Origin: Babesia bovis T2Bo
Taxonomy: Eukaryota > Apicomplexa > Aconoidasida > Piroplasmida > Babesiidae
Assembly (NCBI RefSeq): GCF_000165395.2
Contig: NC_067396.1
Span: forward strand, 248,001 to 312,000
DNA length: 64,000 nucleotides
Direction: 5' to 3'
The position numbers and the translations under genes are program-made. Of this stretch, positions 55,358 through 64,000 are shown in pieces (the stretch's first letter is position 1; each line of letters opens with the position of its first letter). The notes under the pieces are model-generated. The model was not told where the DNA came from. It did no database searches and saw only the letters and a list, made by a program, of their open reading frames with translations.

Positions 55358-55972
55358 ATGCCACGATCGTCTGGTCATTCTCTCACAGACGCTGAGAGGG
55401 TATGTTTTATTAGTTACTGCGATGTATAAACTATTCCATAGGCGGCGTTTGAATGGTCGCGTGAGAAGCGTGCGGTATCTCGTGGAAGGAGCAAACGTTC
55501 AGCTTCTGAAGAGGGTTCTTATTCTAGGTACCGTCGGCGTAGCAGGTATGATGACAGCAGCGATTCGGATCATCCTCGGGATCCATTTAACCCTTTAAAA
55601 CTGGCTTATCAGGGCAAACGTGCGAGAAAATACCATCGAGGCAAATCTCGTTCACGATCTCGTTCTCGTGAACGCCGTTCTCCCAGACAATGGGCGCATG
55701 ACTTATATGATGACAGTGAGTTACGTGTAGCTGAGGAATCAAGGTACAATCGTGATCGATCGGATCGTGATATTACACGGTATGAGTTGGACACGCGCCG
55801 TGGTTCATGGCGATCTAAAGCTGGTGGCGTGTATATACCTCCTGACGACGACCAATCTGTTGATGATGACATTTATTCGGATTACCGTCCACGGCGCAAC
55901 AGCTCCACTGGCAGATCGTCCTATAGATCGAGGTCTTATGAGAGGCCTGATCCGGTGTACACATTGGACTAA
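55358..55972 (+). CDS. Arg/Ser-rich nuclear protein
   Basis: Exons 55358..55399 and 55442..55972, with a 42-nt intron; 190 residues. The short first exon (MPRSSGHSLTDAER) joins in phase to AAFEWSREKRAVSRGRSKRS. RS and RD dipeptides are abundant (KSRSRSRSRERRSPRQ), as in splicing-linked proteins. An AGGVYIPP motif recalls the GGAYIPP segment before the CWC22 MIF4G domain, but no MIF4G follows. The frame stops at 55970-55972. An alternative splice from GTGTAC just before the stop would continue in phase into the candidate exons at 56016-56110 and 56225-56367. Confidence 0.6.
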
Positions 55973-56015
55973 CTGTGTTACGTATGCTGTTTAGGAGCCA
56001 CTAATACGATTGTAG

Positions 56016-56367
56016 AGTATTGATTTTTGAGCCACGCGAATACGGCGACGTTAATATTCACGTGATGTTGTTTGGCGTGACGGCTGTATTCCATGGTTCA
56101 TCGCAGCTGGGTATGATATTTGTTATTACCTTTACATTAATTCTGATTTATCATGTTTATTACTCAGTAGTATAAGAAATGTGTATATCTTTTGTGTTGC
56201 TCTGAACCCAACTTTATCTCTCAGTGCCAGGTGCAAGAGTGGTATTAGTACATACAGATCACGGTAATTTAGTGACTACTTGGTCACGCATTGTGTGGCA
56301 CACTTATGGTTTGTTATTGACGTTAACTGTGTGGCGGCATTACCGTTTTGTTACTACACTTGGGTGA
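56016..56367 (+). CDS. Candidate additional exons, unknown product
   Basis: Two stretches keep open, protein-like frames between good splice signals: 56016..56110 (after TTGTAG, before GGTATGA) and 56225..56367 (after TCTCAG, ending TGA). Joined, they read FEPREYGDVNIHVMLFG, then a hydrophobic strand, then RVVLVHTDHGNLVTTWSRI and a second hydrophobic segment. I found no ATG exon of their own. They may be the real 3' end of the RS-rich gene or belong to a small separate gene. Family not recognised. Confidence 0.35.
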
Positions 56368-56970
56368 TACCCTTTTTGGGATTTATACCACATCAATCTG
56401 CTGATTCCTGTCACCAACACTTCTGATCTATTACTTTTATACTCTATACATTGGTATTTATCATTTTCTATTGGTCATTTATAAACATGAGCCTTACAAG
56501 CGTTTGCTATGCGCGTACTCCTTGTGCCGCAGGCGACCAGTGCCTTACGAGGATGCGCCAACTTTTACTCTTTTGCCATATAGGGATAGTAATGCTACGT
56601 TCATAACAAAACTATTACTATTATTTTGTCGACTTTATACGCCTGCAAAAACAATTGCGCATATTACTTAATTTATCGCATTTATGCTTTTTCTCTTACA
56701 AAACCTTAACATAGATTGCACATATAATATAAACTCTCTGTTTTATATCTAAGTTGCGTCTTATACCGAGCGGCCTTTATTATATTGCTACACCGAGTTG
56801 TATTTTAGTCGTTAAATTCTTCATGAAGCATCGACGAGTTTCATGGTCATTAATTAGCGATTGCATTTGTTATCAAGGGAAATCTGCTGTTAAAGGGTTG
56901 ATATATCGGTAAAGTTAGATCCATTGTATTGCACAACTTTGGTTGCTTTATATATTGTGGGCATTACATT
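56368..56970. other. Intergenic spacer
   Basis: 603 bases upstream of the ENTH gene. A 66-residue frame at 56471-56671 is present, but its start lacks support and it has no recognisable features. Confidence 0.5.
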
Positions 56971-58314
56971 ATGGAAGGGGTGAACGCCAAGCATCAGCAA
57001 GTACTGCTGCTAACTATGGGTGAAATAAACCAGCGCATACGGCAGGCTTTGTATACATCTGATGTCGGTTGTCCTGAGACGGTTTACTATGAGTTGTCGC
57101 AGGCCACTCATGATCCTATATACCGTGAGCGTATTTTGAAGGCTGCGTGGCGCTGCCTCAATTCACATGTTTCTCGGTACAAGCGCATTAAAAAAGCACT
57201 ATGCCTGTTGACATATCTCGCTTTGAATGGTCATGAGGCTTGCATCACTGAGATAATCAATCACATTGACGACATAACAGCTCTGCACGACCTCGAGTAC
57301 CCAGCCCATGGTATGGAAACTGCCTCAATCATAAAGGATAAGGCTATAGATTTGATTAATCTGGTTTGCAACCCTCCTATTTTGGAGCGTCGGAGACGCG
57401 AGGTTGCTTCGCTGCGGTCTCGCTTTATTGGCGTGACTGCTCACAACGGCCGGGTTGAGACGCAGGCAATCCACAAGCCCATATACACAGTTGATCCTAA
57501 GAACGACCTTTTATGGGTATTGCCGCAGATAGCTTCTCAGAAGTGGGCTGCCTTTTCCAATCTCGTGAAAAACACAGGTTTGAATATAAGCAAGAAGTAC
57601 AATTCCTTGGTATGCAAGAAGGGAGCGAATGGGCGCACCAATTCATCTGACATGTATCCCGTATTGCGTACCATGGGTGACCACACCGCAGTTGGCTACC
57701 GCGGCAGTTCTATGCATGAGCCAAACTCTCCATACAGCAGGACTTTGGGCAACCCTGAGTATTCCTACCGCGCACGTATGTATCGTAGATCGGTAAGCTC
57801 CAGTATGGACGAGGGCAGTGTTACATCTTCATCGGATTCCTTCGCTCGTCATTTACCTCCGCACAACAGCTCTCGTCGCAAGAGCATAGACACGCTTTCT
57901 GGATCATCTGGGAGCAGCAGTGCAACGTCCTGGGAGCAACCACAGGACCATCGTGTAAGACACGGTAGTGACAACCCGTCGTCTAGAAGATTGCAACACA
58001 CCAAGAGGAGTGGCTATAGGAACGATCTGCTGTCTCCGCATTACAAACGTCCAGTAAGCATGGACCACATTGAGGTTTACGGGGCAAATTACGACGATTG
58101 CTCAATTGTCAATGGGCATGGCTATAGGGTTGAGCACAGCAAGACTCTTGGGGATGAGATGAAAGCGTTGAGCTTGGGCCCTTCCGGGAATTCCCTTGAT
58201 GGTTATGCGAGGCCAGGCCGTAACTACCGCATCGATGACAAAGCGACCTATCGATACGATTCACCTGAAATGAGCCGTGGCATCGATTCATATAAGCACT
58301 TCCCTCGTTACTGA
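56971..58314 (+). CDS. ENTH-domain epsin-like adaptor
   Basis: Single exon, 447 residues, ATG at 56971 (a TTG-led extension upstream is ignored). Residues 10-150 form an ENTH-type helical solenoid: EINQRIRQALYTSDVGCPE, ERILKAAWRCLNSHVSRYKRI, KKALCLLTYLALNGHE, and KDKAIDLINLVCNPPILERR, which matches the epsin ELL/DKAxDLxxLL helices. The C-terminal 280 residues are Ser/Arg/Tyr-rich and disordered, with no clear clathrin box. Apicomplexan epsin-like proteins act with AP-1 and clathrin in vesicle budding from the trans-Golgi to secretory organelles; that role is inferred. Confidence 0.85.
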   Translation: MEGVNAKHQQVLLLTMGEINQRIRQALYTSDVGCPETVYYELSQATHDPIYRERILKAAWRCLNSHVSRYKRIKKALCLLTYLALNGHEACITEIINHIDDITALHDLEYPAHGMETASIIKDKAIDLINLVCNPPILERRRREVASLRSRFIGVTAHNGRVETQAIHKPIYTVDPKNDLLWVLPQIASQKWAAFSNLVKNTGLNISKKYNSLVCKKGANGRTNSSDMYPVLRTMGDHTAVGYRGSSMHEPNSPYSRTLGNPEYSYRARMYRRSVSSSMDEGSVTSSSDSFARHLPPHNSSRRKSIDTLSGSSGSSSATSWEQPQDHRVRHGSDNPSSRRLQHTKRSGYRNDLLSPHYKRPVSMDHIEVYGANYDDCSIVNGHGYRVEHSKTLGDEMKALSLGPSGNSLDGYARPGRNYRIDDKATYRYDSPEMSRGIDSYKHFPRY

Positions 58315-58524
58315 GTGCCTGGGAATTACGTTATTTCACCTTCTTCTGTTTCACTATCCACTGTAGGCGTGGCCTTCGTAAAGCCACCCTCCTCTACACA
58401 ATTGAACTGCAGTAATCGATCTAGGTATCCTGTAGATTTGTGGAGCTTCCTCGGGAATGCCTTGTTTAATCTTGAGGCTTCATTCCACATTTTCATTCGA
58501 TTTGCTTTACGATTTCGCTTGGAC

Positions 58525-59694
58525 CTATATTATAATTAATTTGATTACAATCTTACTTAACCTTGGTGATGTAGGTTTTATTGGCTTAACGTATGGTAGC
58601 GATAATTGGGGTAGCCTGGTGACGCACGAATAATTCGACGCCTTGATGGTGGCATAGTTGCTCCCGTTAGCACGTTTATATTGTTCACGTATGCGTATTA
58701 CCGATCTTAGTTTAATCCATTCCCCCTTTTGTATGCCGTTATGCGATTTTACAAGATTTGTTATGACCATGTCACTAAGTCCAATTACGACAGCCATAGA
58801 TGAGGCGTCACTGACTACAAGATCAACTTCCTTTTCCGGGGCTACTTCTAATACACATACCACTAGATCGCCAATACTTTCACCTGCATCGGCAATGAGC
58901 TTTATAAAATCCCGATTGATCGCCAAATCATCTACTTTAAGTTTGTCTCGTACCCACTCACGCAGCGAGGACACCGTGGATAAATCTTCATCGTTCACAT
59001 TAGTCTTTGTACCGCCATACACGACTAAAGCTTCGTCTGCTAGTTTTTTCAGGGCATCTTCGTTATCAGGACATTCAGACGGCTTCTCCTGAGCGTTAGA
59101 CGTACCATCTTGGCTTTCGGGTGGTTGCTGCTTATTCATGTATAGTTTATTTGGCCATATCCTCATCGATGGGTGATTTTTAGAACTGAGTATAATGTTT
59201 ACATGTCGTCCTCCAGTTTTATCCACTACCAACTGGGCATCTACACGTTTCATCCGTACGACATCGCCGAAGTTTACATGATATCCCTGTGATGTATAGG
59301 GTGATGTAATTTGTATCGAGTAGTCTCTGATTCCATTACTGTTGCTAGATTCGACGGTTGGGTCGATGGCTCTATAGTTGATGATATCCCGTTGTTGGCA
59401 GTAGTCTCTATACATAGCGCGTATCATTTCTACAGCCACTATATATATATTGATTTTGGTCATGTTACTTTTAATTTGGGACAGGGTAATGTATTGTACG
59501 GGTTGTTTCATTGCCTTAGGCGATGGCTGCGGGATGGACGAAGCCTCGGTATTAGCTTCATCTACAGATACTTCCACGTCACATGTAGCACTGGATTCCT
59601 TTGGATTGTCGTTAGTTTCCTCTTCGACGTCATTCGGTGTCTGATAACTTTCTTGCTGTTCTTCCATATTAGCCTGATCTGTTGGAGCTGCCAT
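58525..59694 (-). CDS. POT1-like telomere end-binding protein (OB folds)
   Basis: Single exon, 389 residues, ATG at 59694; the frame is open upstream only to a GTG, so an upstream exon cannot be excluded. After an acidic disordered N-terminus, residues 65-200 look like the first POT1 OB fold: PVQYITLSQIKSNMTKINIY, then RDYSIQITSPYT and NFGDVVRMKRVDAQ, corresponding to the strand that carries the family's F-G-D-I-I-R motif. Residues 240-370 could form a second OB fold (IGDLVVCVLEVAPEKEVDLVV, GEWIKLRSV). POT1 proteins cap single-stranded telomere ends. The assignment rests on motif order, so other OB-fold proteins remain possible. Confidence 0.65.
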   Translation of the reverse strand: MAAPTDQANMEEQQESYQTPNDVEEETNDNPKESSATCDVEVSVDEANTEASSIPQPSPKAMKQPVQYITLSQIKSNMTKINIYIVAVEMIRAMYRDYCQQRDIINYRAIDPTVESSNSNGIRDYSIQITSPYTSQGYHVNFGDVVRMKRVDAQLVVDKTGGRHVNIILSSKNHPSMRIWPNKLYMNKQQPPESQDGTSNAQEKPSECPDNEDALKKLADEALVVYGGTKTNVNDEDLSTVSSLREWVRDKLKVDDLAINRDFIKLIADAGESIGDLVVCVLEVAPEKEVDLVVSDASSMAVVIGLSDMVITNLVKSHNGIQKGEWIKLRSVIRIREQYKRANGSNYATIKASNYSCVTRLPQLSLPYVKPIKPTSPRLSKIVIKLIII

Positions 59695-60309
59695 TTCTAG
59701 GTATGTAGTGAAAGAAGATATATCCACATCAGGCGCTATATGGTTTACAGATCGTGCGATACTCGGGCTTGATTGTGCAATTATATTATCCGGTGACAGG
59801 GTATACACATTTTGGATTTAAGCATTGCCACTGTTTGCTTGTACATCACGCCATATAGCAACGGCAACGTGTCTGTATGTTATGACTTGTATAAAAAATG
59901 ATGTCTAAAAGACTAGACAATGCAAATATAACTATCTGTCTTGACCGGCACGATTGTATTTAATCGGTTATATACACTGATTTCTATGCTTTATATAGTT
60001 ACTAGTTTAACTAGATAGCCATTATATACTAGATGTCTGTAATTATGTGTTGACTTACCATGAAGAAGCACTGCTCACAGCAGGGTATCGATTACCGCTT
60101 CCGATGGATTACTAGCAAGTTTTATAGCACATTTACTGTATTATAATGCCCTTAGAAAATAGAAAGCAGGGCGGTATGACGTGATATCCCCATTCTGGCC
60201 TTCGTGTTGATGTGTCTATTACTTTGCGCAGTGTGTCTTAGATTACATCTTCCATTGTGTTATGTAGGGCATTAATCAATGGAACGTAGTCATATCGGTT
60301 ATAATTGAA
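59695..60309. other. Divergent spacer
   Basis: 615 bases between the divergent POT1-like and NEP1 genes. It may hold a 5' exon of the POT1-like gene. No other feature supported. Confidence 0.5.
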
Positions 60310-61022
60310 ATGCAGTTACCTAAATTGGTGATAGTTCTGGAGGATGCTAGTTTGCTGAGCACCGATGTAAGTTGCCCTAGGAGGTACACACACCTAGGCC
60401 CATTGGTCTGAATATCTATGGATTCCTGGCTTATTTACGTTACAGAAAGAATCTAGGGTCGACATTTTACACCAATCGTTGTTGGTATTACTAGATAGTC
60501 CACTGAATAAGGTACGTTTCGGGTATATTAGGATGAAACCTACAGAATGGCTTCCTGAAAGTATTGATTAGGACAGATGACGGCAACCTAGTTGAGGTTT
60601 CTCCACATTTACGTGTTCCTCGTACACCGAAGCAGTTTGAGAGTCTTTTGGTATACTTGCTGTACAAGCGGCACGTGAAATCGCAAGAGCGTGATGCCAT
60701 ATTAATGCGGGTACGTTCATTCCATTAGTTATATACGATACAGTTTATTAAAAATGAAATAGAAATTGCGTTACCTCCTGGATCCCGTAGATTTGGTTTA
60801 TCTGTTGGTGGCCGACAAGTGAAGTTGAAGGACTTTTGCCACCAGTTCAAGGCGGTTGACTATCCTGTAGTATTCCACATCGGTGCTGTATCGCATACTC
60901 ACCCTAAGGGCACTGTTGAGCATGTGGAGGAGGTATTATCAATATCTGACCACGGACTCACGGCAGCTCACGTCTGCGCTAAGGTCTGCAGCGAGTTTGA
61001 ATATTTACTCGGGGTGTTGTAA
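60310..61022 (+). CDS. EMG1: rRNA pseudouridine N1-methyltransferase NEP1/EMG1
   Basis: Four exons, 60310..60366, 60446..60511, 60546..60710 and 60744..61022, with introns of 79, 34 and 33 nt; 188 residues. Family hallmarks: LVIVLEDASLLS, RVDILHQSLLVLLDSPLNK, NLVEVSPHLRVPRTPKQF, and the SPOUT knot region HIGAVSHTHPKG ... ISDHGLTAAHVCAKVCSEFEYLLGVL. The enzyme methylates a pseudouridine in 18S rRNA and helps 40S assembly. The usual 30-residue stretch between the first strand and RVDILHQ is missing. Either the protein is short or a small exon lies inside the 79-nt first intron. Confidence 0.92.
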
Positions 61023-61187
61023 TTACCATGACGCTAGATTGTACAAATTGTCTGACTTAATTTAACCTTGTCTAGTTTGTGTGCTAAAATTATAAACATT
61101 AACGTAGGACAAATTTGTTAGTGTATTAGTACGAAGGAATGTATGTTACCGTGCGATTTTGCTGAACAGGGAAACCTTTGCGAATAA

Positions 61188-61795
61188 TCAGTGGCGTGTA
61201 GTTGCAGTGGTAGAACCTGAGAACAGATTACCTGCAAAGGCAGATAGATTTTGGCAAACCGTCATGAAGCTGTCCAACGCACTGTTAATTGCCTTTGTTA
61301 TCATGTTTTCTGATTTTGCCTTCTTGGCTGGAGATTCAACTTTCTTTGCATCGTGTACGACTTCACGCCTGCGCTTAGATGTCGTAGTTCTCTTTGCAAT
61401 TTCGGGCACTTCTTTCTGTTTTACTGGTGCTTTTACGGCTGGAGTAACCTTCTCAGTTGCTGGTTTCTTTGTTTCGACCTTCTTCACGACGGGTGTTGGC
61501 TTTGTGGTCTTGGCTACGGTGGCATTCTTGTCCTTAGAACCTTTTTCAATTACCACGGGAGTGCTTTTTTTCGCACCCTTTTTAGCAGTCTGCAACATTA
61601 TCACAGTATTGAGTAACTATGATGGACACTAACACACACTGTCCACTTAATTCAAGATCAATTACAGGAATAGTGTTAACCGTGACCCTTAGTAAACCAA
61701 TATTAACATTCTCTACCAAACAGCACGTTTCATTGGTAAGGCACACAGCAATTTTACAAATTACCTACCTTTTTGCGGTTGGACGTAGGAGCCAT
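61188..61795 (-). CDS. Lysine-rich basic protein, histone-H1-tail-like
   Basis: Exons 61769..61795 and 61188..61589 on the minus strand, with a 179-nt intron; 142 residues. The tiny first exon (MAPTSNRKK) joins in phase to TAKKGAKKSTPVVIEKG. Residues 1-100 are Lys/Ala/Pro/Val/Thr-rich with KKxxxP spacing like H1 tails and a KRTTTSKRRRE nuclear-type basic cluster. The last 35 residues look like a short amphipathic helix (ITKAINSALDSFMTV). No winged-helix globular domain is present. A nuclear or chromatin role is likely but not shown. Confidence 0.65.
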
Positions 61796-61952
61796 TTCCG
61801 GAAATGTGTAAGGGAATGTATGACTACAAGCGAACCAAAGAGTGATAAGTGTGTATCCACGCAACTACTAAGTATTTAAAATTATAGACCGTATCTAGTG
61901 GATGCACTCTTGTGCTCGCGCCGTACCCAGAGCGGGCTACTTGCGTGTGTCG

Positions 61953-63325
61953 TCACCGGCCGATATCTACGATGGTATCCTACAAATTGTAAACTAGAAT
62001 ACAACTGCACTAACCTTTGGCACACCTCCAACAAAGCGAATTGCTGCTGGGTATGCTTTACACTTGTATGTCTGTGGGCATTCCGCAAGGGGCATCCAGG
62101 CGAAGGCAGCCTTCGGTTCCATTTTGGACCTGTCCCTTATAAATGATACGAAACCAAGTGGCAAATGGTTAGATTCAGATACCAACAAGTAAAGAGGGAC
62201 TTCAGCCTCCATGGTTTCCAACATTAGTTCTAATTCTTCTGCACTTACACGTGGGATGTCTGCATCTGAGGTGGCCACTTCACTAACATCACTGTGGTCG
62301 TAGCCAAGGTACAACTTCTGCCGTGCTTGCACGAACTCAAAGTCGTATTGGTAACAGTTTTCTGTGTTTTTGAATGCGATAAAGGCGTCCAGCGGATTGG
62401 TACAACCGAAGCGTTGCATTTCTCTGTAGATAATGTCCACCTCGGTGCTTTCCGGCAGTGTGACACTCCCTTTTGATTCTTTCAGCAGCAATTGCTTTGC
62501 TTTCACCACTTTGGATATTACCGATAACACGAATGCCTTGGTTACACCTTCATAGTGTTCCACTCCCGGGCACCTCGGGTACCCGCCGTCAAGAACGGCG
62601 TTGTACATCATTTCCACTCCATTGATGTACATTTGCACTTGGTCGTCCTATAAACAGATTAATCTATAAACCAGATCCACGTTATTGTCCTACTGAATGA
62701 CAGTAACCACTTCATGTCTCAATTAAAAGGCATATCACATGTATATATGAACTTTATAAGACAACAGATTAGCAATGAACCACGGTTTTGGTGTAAAGGC
62801 CTTATGCCATTGATAGATTAATACACGGGCACAATAACAATGCACTAGACTAAGTGATAACTACAACGGGTAGTAATCATATTCACCACTTACGCTTTTA
62901 AATCGATTGATGGCTTCATCAAGTGTTGCAGCATCCACACCAAACTCTTCGAGAACAGAATCCTGTACATTACGCAGCTTTATCTGGACCCATTCCTGAT
63001 CAAGAATGGCACGGACAGCATCTTTGGATAATGGAGTTTCACCATTGTGCGCCGCGGCAACGCTGTTGATCGAACTGATGATAGATGTCTACATCGTGTA
63101 ACACGCCTACCTGGCAATGTCATTGAAAACTAAGAATAGCGCCTTGGAGTTCTTTTGTAGTATAGGAATCAACTGGTATATATTGTCGAAAGAGGTCCCG
63201 AAACTCAATAACCAAGAGACTAGGCGATTTTTACGCCAATTGTTACAAGACAGCACACATGCTGCCGCAACAACAACTGCCAGAGTCGCAACCTCGATCC
63301 TGAGGTCCCTTCCCTTAGCAACCAT
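61953..63325 (-). CDS. Protein with N-terminal signal anchor, unknown function
   Basis: Four minus-strand exons, 63111..63325, 62894..63074, 62015..62647 and 61953..61979, with introns of 36, 246 and 35 nt; 351 residues. The N-terminus has a hydrophobic segment (VATLAVVVAAACVLSC) followed by a basic stretch, so secretory or organellar entry is likely. The rest is a mixed helical and strand protein (SKDAVRAILDQEWVQIKL, VEVPLYLLVS-like strands, FAWMPLAECPQ). The last intron is the least certain: without it the protein ends VSAVVF at 61994. A plastid-import Tic22-like fold crossed my mind, but no diagnostic motif supports it. Confidence 0.6.
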
Positions 63326-63433
63326 TATACATACATTAATTAAATGGCCATTAATTAAAAAATTCGTTCATTTCCCCATAGATGCTTGACGTGCCGATGG
63401 CTTAATGGAAGGCTTGCCATTCAGTCAATATCA

Positions 63434-64000
63434 ATGGCGGACCAAGAGTCGGTGGTAGCGATTCGTAAAGAAATTGAGGCCTTTATAGTCAAGCTAAAGG
63501 ATGGAACCTTTAGCAATGACGAGGTAAGTTACACACTGTTAATCATAATGCCTACACAGGTACATGCCGTGTTAGCCACGCTTCGGCGACTAGAAACCTT
63601 GGATATTGACAGAAGCATGCTTCAAAATACGCGCATAGGTGTAATATTGACAAAACTAAGTAAATACGATGTTGAAGGCATCGATGAGATCAAGAATCTG
63701 GCATCCAACTTGACCACTAGGTGGAAAGATTCATTGCGTAGGCAGGCTTCAGGCGACAACAGTCTTGAATCTAGTTCATCAAAGCGCAAAAAGAGCGATG
63801 CTTCTACAGATCAAGCTGCTGCTGAGCCCCGTTATCGTCATTCGTATCACAATGATGATATCCGTGATAAGGCAATTATATACCTTTTCAAGTCACTATT
63901 GGCGGGAAAGGAGAATGTGTATGACCATAAAAAGGCAGGTCGTTTAGCTTACGACATGGAAGCTGGTTTGTTTTCAAGATACCTCTATAATCAAAACAAT
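63434..64000 (+). CDS. Transcription elongation factor TFIIS, N-terminal part (cut by window edge)
   Basis: Exons 63434..63523 and 63560..64000+, with a 36-nt intron; 177 residues are inside the window. The N-terminal LW/TFIIS-N bundle is visible (VLATLRRLETLDIDRSMLQNT, IGVILTKLSKYD, IKNLASNLTTRWKDSLRR). A Ser/Lys linker and the start of the central domain II follow (RDKAIIYLFKSLLAG, then AGRLAYDMEAGLFSRY). The zinc ribbon lies beyond the edge. TFIIS rescues arrested RNA polymerase II by stimulating cleavage. The gene is divergent to the signal-anchor gene across 108 bases. Confidence 0.93.
   Translation, partial: MADQESVVAIRKEIEAFIVKLKDGTFSNDEVSYTLLIIMPTQVHAVLATLRRLETLDIDRSMLQNTRIGVILTKLSKYDVEGIDEIKNLASNLTTRWKDSLRRQASGDNSLESSSSKRKKSDASTDQAAAEPRYRHSYHNDDIRDKAIIYLFKSLLAGKENVYDHKKAGRLAYDMEAGLFSRYLYNQNN

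Overview
The window looks like a chromosomal piece of a piroplasm (an apicomplexan of the Babesia type). Genes are densely packed and strictly eukaryotic. They are broken by many very short GT-AG introns, most of them 33-41 nt and many exactly 35 nt. Several proteins carry secretory or plastid-type leaders. The gene set includes typical apicomplexan families: a sortilin-like receptor, an FN2/PA14 surface protein of the FNPA/CCp5 type, and thrombospondin-type-1 (TSR) membrane proteins. I cannot fix the species from sequence alone. Exon structures below were worked out by hand from reading frame and splice sites. Starts were moved to the first plausible ATG.

Region 1 (1-29,942) is mixed-strand. 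It holds RPB3 (cut by the window edge), a tRNA-dihydrouridine synthase with a plastid-like leader, several proteins I do not recognise, a CS-domain protein with a leader, cysteine desulfurase NFS1, a 2,051-residue DDT/WHIM chromatin-remodelling subunit, the splicing factor CWF18/CCDC12, the FN2/PA14 protein and the sortilin-like receptor.

Region 2 (29,943-36,437) is a gene-free, strongly AT-rich block of about 6.5 kb. It contains several (TA)n tracts and a perfect 21-bp inverted repeat near its middle. In a genome where same-strand genes can lie 8-9 bases apart, this is the best centromere candidate in the window.

Region 3 (36,438-41,451) holds a 1,023-residue TSR protein with huge EAERKRQ repeat arrays, one membrane segment and an acidic tail containing a tryptophan (TRAP-like architecture). 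Next to it is a 119-residue three-exon protein that also has a WSEW motif and a membrane anchor, then two small genes on the minus strand.

Region 4 (41,739-64,000) is extremely compact and rich in RNA and ribosome biogenesis genes: a CCCH zinc-finger protein, ZCCHC9, a DHYC palmitoyltransferase, TRM9, EBP2, RPF2, RPL3 and NEP1/EMG1. It also holds a Josephin-UBX deubiquitinase, a centrin-like EF-hand protein, a large secreted protein, an RS-rich protein, an ENTH epsin-like protein, a POT1-like telomere protein, a lysine-rich basic protein and the start of TFIIS. The RPL3 intron is unusually long and GC-rich and may house a structured RNA.

There is no bacterial, viral or CRISPR content, and no convincing tRNA or rRNA gene.
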